Assembly (NCBI GenBank): GCA_008931825.1
Contig: QXVZ01008206.1
Span: 1-26,301, forward strand
From: Phallusia fumigata
Lineage: Eukaryota > Chordata > Ascidiacea > Phlebobranchia > Ascidiidae
DNA: 26,301 nt
Direction of reading: 5' to 3'
Part shown: in pieces, positions 7,835 to 16,800 of the stretch
How the letters are laid out: each line of letters opens with the position of its first letter
How positions within the stretch are numbered: position 1 is the stretch's first letter
The notes under the pieces: model-generated
The model's database searches: none
What the model saw: the letters and a program-made list of their open reading frames with translations, nothing else
What the model was told of the DNA's origin: nothing
Translations under genes and position numbers: made by a program

Positions 7835-10800
7835 CTGTTAAAAAATGTTTTGTTTATTTGCAATGTCAGGGTGGGGCATATAGCGTGTTATCAAAAAAAA
7901 AATATATAGTAGGGTGGTTCAAAAATAAAGTAGGGTGGTTTAACAGGATGTGTATTTTAAAAGTCAAAAAGGGTGTAAAAATGGCAAAAAATGCATTTTT
8001 TGTCAAATAGGTGCTGTAACTGTTAAAATAATTAAAAAGTCATAGCAATGTCAAAATGAAAGCAAAACATCAACAACAAGCCAGTTTATGCATGTTAGAA
8101 ACAAATTTTCTTTGTCACATTTGAAAATACACTAACTGGTGGATTGTCACACTAACGTGTTGAACAAAACAGACAAATTTGAAAACTCTATGTAAAATCA
8201 CCATATTGGCAGCCCTGCTTAGAAATGCGAGAACATTAAACTAATGTAAACACACTTCATGATATACTTCTTTTAAACCAATCTTTGTAATCCACTAGTA
8301 TACTCAGAAATTGTGTCTTGAGATTGATCAGAAACCAAGTATGTTACAATGTCTTGTTGAGTGAACTTTTTTAGCTGGTGAAAAAAATCAGTGAAACAGT
8401 ATCACCAAAGAAATCACCAAAATGGAGAGAGCTGCACAATGTCATTGGTGAGACCAGTTAAGGTTGTGGTGTAAGTTAAGTGTGTTTATAAAATATTCAG
8501 GTAAAAAATGGTGAACCCAAAAAAAAGGTCCTAAAATGCTTTTCAGCACTTTGGGTTTTACCAACAAACAAAATACAAACTTCCATTTCTTCTGATAAAT
8601 ATGGCTGTTTTTAAAAATGGGGGTCTTTGGGTTAAGATTTAAGAAGTGGGTCTACTGGGGTAAAAAGTACACAACTAAGGAAAATTTTCAATTTTATTTC
8701 ATGAATAAAAATGTAACCATAGCACACTTACAGGGAGGTTGAGATTGTGAATTGCCTCGTACAGTCCCTGATCAACCCCAGCAGATGTCATGTTGCATCT
8801 TCCTAGCACCAACTTTTCCATCTTGTCCAGGCAACTCGTTAGATGTCTGACACCCTCATCTCCTATTGCATTGTTACTCAGGTCAAGCTCTTTCATCTGT
8901 GGGGAGATAACAATTAACTATGTATTATATGCAAGTTATTTCTGATCATGCTTTTGTGCTGAACACCAGTGTTTCATACCGGAACGAAATAAATAAATTT
9001 TGGTCCAATTACCGGAATGAAATAAAAAAATCAAAATAACGGAACGGAACGAAATACCGCTATTTTTAATTCCGGTATTTCGGTCTTGACATATAACCTG
9101 GAAGAGTTGCTTGAAATTTTCGTGTTTGATACCTAACATTATCCTTGTGTTTATTTTATCCCAAATGCTCCGATAATGTTAAATGTTATGTGACGTAATA
9201 ACCACCAAACAACAACCTTTTCGTGTTGCAACTTGCTTACTTTGTTCAGTTGAGAATTTGTTTACACTAATTAGATTTGTCAAGAGACACAGACCGAAAT
9301 ACCGAAAAAATACCGTTATAATTTTGTTTCGGTCAGACCGGAACGAAATACCGAAATAAATAAATTGCCCAGACCGAATAACGTTATTTCTTTTCATTCC
9401 GTTCCGGTATGAAACACTGCTGAACACCAATATTAAATCGGGGTTTATGGGGTAAAATCTCAGGGGGTTTATGGGATATTCCTTCTTTTTATTACCTAGT
9501 CCAAACAATACCAACTGTAATAAATGAAAAAACATACTGGAATGGCAAGCTTTTTAAGTCCACCAGTCATTATTTGAACTCCATCTGAATCAATGTCACA
9601 AGCCTTCAGCACCAACTTCTCCATCTTGTCCAAACAGCCTGTTAGATGCCTAATACCATCTTCTCCTATTTCATTGTTATCCAGTTCAAGCTGTTTCATC
9701 TGTAATGCAAAATAATACATTCTTACCAGGTTCTGTTTCTAATTTCTGCATTTCTGTGTACTTTTACTTATCTGTAAAATTTTGTTTTCAATTTTGCCTC
9801 ATCAGATTAGTTCAAGTCAGGCTGATTTTATAATATCGAAATAAAAAAGCTTGATTTTATGCTGTGCCCAAACAAAAAGATGATGTTGCATAGTAACAGA
9901 ACAGCGCCATTAAGTGGCAGAAGATCAAAAACGGTTGAGAACCACTGAATTATACCAAGCACAAACTGATGGCGAACAAATTCAAACACCAACAGTATGA
10001 ATTATTCCAAAAAAAATCTTTGTTAGGTCCATTATTTTATGTAAAGTAATACCATTTTCTGAACAGTAATCTTGATGGCTATTTTACTGCCCAAATGCTT
10101 CGTGACCAGTAGATAGAATAGAGGCTGTTAGACTCACTTTCACAAAAATATCTGTGATGACAATCTGACCATCCAAACAACACAACAGTACAACAAACAC
10201 ATTTTTGTGAAAATCAACAAAAAAACCTCAAAATTGGGGAAACTTTAGTACAAGCAGTCACAATTCTGCATTAAAAATACAGTCCGAGCAGCACTTACAA
10301 CATAAAACAAACAATACTTACAGGATTGACGAGCTTTTTGAGCCCCTCACTCAAAGTGGAAACTCCGGTGGAAGTGATGTCACAATCGAAAAGCACCAAC
10401 TTCTCTATCTTGTCCAAGCAACAGATTAGATACCTGACACCTTCATCTCCTATATCAGTTCCACTGAGGAAAAGCTTTTTCAACTGCAATGCAAAACAAC
10501 TTCATGTAAACCATCACATATTGTTTTTACATTATATTGTCCCAGGATCACAAACAAGGTGGAAGGACGGCTTTAACTATATTGCACATGCACATAAACT
10601 ATAACCCAATTTAAATAGGCTAAATATATGTATATATTCTCTTTTGACACGATTGTTTCTGCAGTTAGAAATGCATGGGTCCCCACACATGCAAAGTTGT
10701 CGATTAGACATTTGTTTGAAAATATGTCAATAATTTTAGGGTACCATAAATATGTGTACGATACAGTGGAAAATAATCCAAAATTTTATATCAGTTGTTT

Positions 10801-13800
10801 AATTCAATTAAAGATTTGGTGATTAAATTTTGCAAGCTCTACAAGCTTGTTTAATAATATGACCCATTTTAGGTGGCTAACAGGGCAAAGTGAACCAAAA
10901 ACCAAACCACAATGACACAAACTAGAGTCTATTAAAATTAAACCGGTTTAGGCATTGCTGAAAATCTTGACCACAATATGAGGTTGCATCACTAGACAAA
11001 CTTTTCAGATGATTTTTTTACATACAAAGTCCCCATAAGATGAAACTTCAGTGGATGAAAGGCAGATACTGTACAAAAAAAGGTTCTTAATTTCAAGAGA
11101 CAATCAAAACAATACTTACAGGCATGACAAGTGGTTTTATGCTTTCAGTCAAAATTTGAACTCCCTTGGGGGTGATGTTGCAGTGAAACAGATGCAACAT
11201 TTCTATCTTGGACAAGCAGCTTCCCAGACGTCTGAGACCCTCCTCGCCTATCTTATTCTGACTTAGGTTGAGCTCTTTCATCTGTGAAACAAAAAATAAT
11301 AGAAAAATAAATTATTTGTTGTTGTTTTATTCTGTTTCTGCTTTGCAATCAAAATACCTCGGGCTTGCAAACTTGTAAAAAGACAATAGGTGTGTTTACT
11401 AAAAAAATTTGGTACAATTTGTGTTTCAAAATGTGACACTTATATTTAGTGTCCAAAATGGATGTCTAAACTAATGCTTTAAGTGACGCAAACTGTACTA
11501 AACTTTTTGTTAAGTGAGCCATTTCCTGTTTTTGTGCCACATTATTTCAATGGGTTGATTAACCACAAACTCGTTAGTGGAAGTAAAATTAACACAAAAC
11601 TAGAAGGGTGGCTTACCATGTATAGGCGTTCTCTAATACACTATTACCCGATTAAAAAGAGGATATATTTCCTACATTATTTTACATTGGGTCTCATAGT
11701 TACCAAACGTGATTGTTTCCGCTGGCAGAAACGCTTGGGTCCCCACACATGAAAAGTTTTACAGTTTTTATGGATACATGTCAGGCTTTATGGTTAAACA
11801 AAGCAATCAGTGTACCACAACGACATGTTCTACAAACTGAACAAATTTCACATAATTCAGACATTGTTTAGTAATTTGACCTATGTTAGGGGACTGGTAG
11901 GGTAACCACTGGGGTTAAATGATAAAATGTAGCCATTGATATACCACAATGACCCAACCAAAAATATATTACAATATCATGCCAATCGGAGATTGTTTAA
12001 AAAGTTAACCACTAAAGGGAACCACAAGGGCCTTATGTTCACTTACTAAGTGACAACCGTGACCTATAATAAATTTATACATTCTAAATAAACACAGAGG
12101 ATCTAAAACAATATGAAAAAACAAAATAAAAACAATAGTATGAAAACATATTTGTGCCAACACCGTCACCCTAAGTCAGGGTTTTAAGTTTACAAATTAG
12201 ATGACCTGGCTTTCATATTCAGTATGTATCCATTTAATGCGCTAAGTGTAAGTAAGCAATACTATTACTTCATTAACAGGGAGGCAATAACCTAAAACCA
12301 GGTTATTATATGCTACGTTCCATGATTACATCTCTTTGTGTTGCAGCAATATGGCTTTCTTACGTCACAATGCAATATTTTTAATAGTATATGCACGCAC
12401 ATATTCAGAAGTTGCCATGGACCCCCTTAAAACACTTTGTGGACTCCCAGGGGTCTACAGACTGATATAGATAGATTGGAGTAATTTTACTTTTTGTCCC
12501 AACAAAGTCACAAATCCATACGACAGCGTTTTCAAACAGATATGGATAAGATGAAAATTCAGAAGGAGCTGATATTTTCTAAAAAGTTTCCTGATTTCAA
12601 GAGTCTTGATCCCTGATTACAGTCTGAACAATACTTACAGGTATGACAAGGTTTTTTAGGCTTTCAGTGACAATTTGAACTCCTTTGGAAGTGACGTTGC
12701 AATCCGTCAGTCGCAATTTTTCTATTTTGCTCAGGCAGCTTGCTAGATATCTGAGACCTTGCTCCCCTATCTTATTTCTATCCAGGCCAAGTTCTTTCAT
12801 CTGTAATAAAACACTTAATTAGGAAAACTGTTTTTCTTCAAACAAACTAAAATTACATGTTGCTATGGTTTTACTCTAATGTTCCTCTAATGCCTTGTTA
12901 ACAAAACAACTTGGGCCTGAAAATACAAAAAGACTTTTAGGAAAGTGTGGATTAATTTTATTTAGCATATCCATCTTTAATTGTAGCAATTAATGTATTA
13001 TATATTCTAATCATCCACAGCGAATCTAAAAAAATAGAACTAGAAACACTTTTGTGACAGCACAGTCACAAACCTAGGTCAGAGGTGTCCAGCCCAAGTA
13101 AAATACTAAGAGATTAAATAGGGCTGATATTCTGATGAGACAATTTTCAATTTAAATGGCAGTCTAAGCAATACTTACTGGAATAGTGAGCCTTTTGAGT
13201 CCCTCGCTCAAACCTTGAACCCCTTTGGAAGTGATGCTGCATTTCCACAGCCACAATTTCTCTATCTTGTCCAAGCAAGGTATAAGATGCCTGAGACCAT
13301 CATCTCCCATCTCATTTCCACCCAGATCAAACTCTTTTATCTTTAATACAAGACTTACATGATAAAAACATGTGCCCAAATCAAACAAATATTATGTGCC
13401 AAAGTGCATAGACAAGCTGCAGTGAGGTAAAGAAAAAGAGTATATGCATCCCTTTGAAAAGGGGGCTTAACAATTTTGTGTATGGTGAAACATCCTATTT
13501 AAACCATGAACTTAATCCTGACTGTTTGAAACCTTGACTTTTCCGGGGCTACCGCTCTACCAACTAAGCTACATAGGCTTGGTTGTAAGTCTGCCAAAGT
13601 CGAATCACAGAAATGTGAGCAAGCATACAATTCACACTTGCATTCTATGGCCAATCAGGCGACCTCCTACTAGAAGCTGACATGTGCAGCCAGCAGGAGC
13701 AGCCAGCAGTGTTGGTGATTCAACTTTCAGCAGGCTTACCATAGAGCCTGCATAGCTCAGTTGGTAGAGCACCAGCCCCGATTACACGCTTGTCAAGAAT

Positions 13801-16800
13801 TTGAATCCCACCACAGGCTAGATTAATCCAATCAACACCTTGCTGAATGGAAATGCCTGAAAGGCCAACTATGATTCAGTATAACACCCCTTATAGGCCT
13901 GGCATACTGTGATTCATAATGTTGCAAAAACAGTCAAAAGTGGAAACAAAGTAACAAATTAACACTAAAAAGGACATTTTAAAGAACTTTAGTGACAGGG
14001 AGCTATTAGCATTCAAAGGATATTAAACATAAAAATTTAACAGCCACTAACTTTATGTTTCATTTTGGTGATTCCTTTACAAATCCAATTCATTAACTCA
14101 GAGTTGAGTTTGGCCACTTGTAGATCCAGTTTCTCAACAGGTTGATCCAGTTTGGGAAGTATCTCAGCCAAGGCATGAGCTGCACCCAATGAAATTGGAA
14201 TACTACCTAAGTTCAGGGAAGAAGGGACATGCTTTGCACATAGATCGACCACTTCATCGCTGCATTCTTGTAAATCAACCAACAGTTCAAGCAATTCTGA
14301 AAAGACAGACTTTATTGATGTTATGTTAGTAATTCTAAGACAAAATAATGGAGTTTCATTCAAGGCATAGGAGCTTGTGTCCTGGAAAAAAAACCTTTAA
14401 AAACTAAATATTGATTTAAAATCTGTCTGAAAAAGGTCTTTCTTACATCCAAAAGGCATAATCTTAAAAACTGCAAAGCACACAACTGAAAGTACAATTT
14501 TATTGGTGGGCGGTATTTCCTGAGTTGAAATATTGCCCACATGTATTGCAAACCATCACCTCTTCCCTCTGACTTGTTTAGCTTCTTTGTCAGCAAATGA
14601 AGAAAAGTTGATGATTTGTCTGCAATGAAATAAATACAACATCAACAAAATAAAGTTCAAAACGATTTCACAAGAAACATGTTTAAAGAAGTGAAAAACA
14701 TTGTTTTGAAAAGAGTTTTTAACTAAAAGTTTGGTAAATAACTCAATGAGGTTGTTTTCAACAACAGGATTTGTTTATCAACTGTAACAGTTCAACAAGG
14801 TTGGTTTTCACCTTACCAACTTTTCAACTACACTACAACTCAAAAAAGCAGAGTATGTGTATAATTGGTCAATTAACAATTGGTCTCCAGATTAAAACAA
14901 TTTTTTGTTCCTTCGTTGATTTTGTTGGGAGAAAAGCATGAGTTCCGACACATTGAATAATGTTGATAAGGTGTTTTTGATGCGTACATAAAGTTTGGGT
15001 CAAAAAATAACCGTTTTTTGCATGAATTTATGCAGCTTTTTTAATTTCATGTTGTTCGACACACCAAAATATAAAGGTTTTATTCAAATCCGCCAAAAAA
15101 TTTGAGCCAAGTGCGTGGACACGCTACAGGGGAAAAAAGTGAAAAAAAACAATGTGTTTCCCTTCATGGAGAGAACCCATAGTTACCCATGCTTTTTATG
15201 GCATGATTCTTTCTGCAGGCATACACATTTCAAAATTGCAGTAGATATTTTAAATAAGTTTTGTATGATCTGTTGAGTGGGTGATAATAAAAAAAACTAA
15301 GAAAACATAATACCACACCACTGTGGCCCAATCCCAAAATCTTACGGGCCTAGCAGGTCAATTTTTGAGGGCTTTATGGTTTAACACAGTATTTGCTATA
15401 CCAATGGCATATTCTACAAACTGTATAAATTTCATCCAATTCAGACATTGTTTGATGCTTTTGCCATTTTAGGGGGCTTGTGGGATAACTGATGGTCCTA
15501 TGAGTTCAAAGGAAGAAATTAATGCACCACAATTTTTAATAATTTGACCGATTTTAAAAAGCGTCAAATTATTAATTCAATACACCATACCGACATGTTC
15601 TACAAACTTTAAATTTCATCAAATTCAAACACTGTTTAATAATTTTGACCCTGTAAGGGGCAATAATTTGTGCCCCCTTAAAAGGAGTGTCCCCATGTTT
15701 AACCCTGGATAACTCACCTTTTCTGTTTTTGACTCCCAACAAGAGCCCACACAGAAATCGTCGTACCATTGACCAATGGCCTCCTTTCACCACCTGCTCT
15801 ATGATTGTGTGGAAATCTTCGTCTGACATGAAATCACAGATGAACTTAGCTGCGAACATCTCTTGTAGCATTTGATGGGAAAAGTAAAATAGCTGGTCGC
15901 CATCAAACAATCGTTGAGTGGGAAAGCCGATACATCTAGCAAAAGCTATGATGACATCCTGGACAACAGTGGCATCAAGACCTTTCACTATTAAATTATC
16001 TGTGGTAAAAACAACCGTTTCCCGCTGCATGCCCTCATATGCCATTTTACAAAGTGGTCTCCATATTTTTTTAATATCCATGCCATGTGCATTTTCGGAG
16101 TATCTCAGTTGCTCCAAAACAACTTGGAAAACCTCAGTAATTGTGTTTACTTGCTTTGAACTTTGGTGTAAAAGAGTAAAAATGACAAATTGCAGCAGAA
16201 GAGGATTATGGCCAAGACTAAAAAGCTGTGGTGCCCTGGTGGTCAATGTCTGCCACAATTCATCTGCCTTTTCCCCTGCAAATGCATAGAATAGCTTTTT
16301 CATGTCTTCAGTTGAAAGATCGTCAACATGAACTGTGACATCTGGGCGAAGATCTGATGGAATTTTAAGTATGGAATGGGGTCGTGATGTAAAAATCAAA
16401 AGGGATTCTTTGAAAAACTTTTGGTTGCAAAGATTAGCTACTAGTTGATCTATAGGCAATGGTGTGTCATAAGATACATTAGGTGGTTTCACATTTTCAA
16501 GTGACCATGTAGCCTGGTCATAGCCATCGAAAACAAAGACACACTTATCTGGATGTTCCATCATCCAATGAAATGCATTTTCTTTTGTTTCTTTATCTAA
16601 CTCAGGACAAAGAAAATCAATAAAAAGCTGCTTGTAGGTAAGACATTCCCCATAACCAAGATCCATAAATCTGAGAAGAAACTTAGCAGATTGATTTGAT
16701 TGACTTAATTTTGCCAATCGCTTGGAAAGAGTAGTTTTGCCTGAGCCAGGTGGGCCAATTAATGCAATAAACTTTTTTTGTGAGGTTAGGTTAAGAATTT

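Noticed and set aside
9179..9535. 118-codon minus-strand frame overlapping the 8967-9419 MITE
   Set aside because: The frame is made of the element's AT-rich subterminal repeats; it has no transposase motif.
13745..13819. Functional tRNA gene
   Set aside because: The A box is good but the anticodon and T arms are degenerate, and an inverted partner is nearby; a SINE head or pseudogene fits better.
15572..15717. C-terminal extension of the NACHT frame beyond the donor
   Set aside because: It enters the dispersed repeat (TAATAATTTTGACCC...), and a GTGAGT donor precedes it.
15918..16289. 123-codon plus-strand frame
   Set aside because: Antisense shadow of the NACHT exon, which has clear domain motifs on the other strand.
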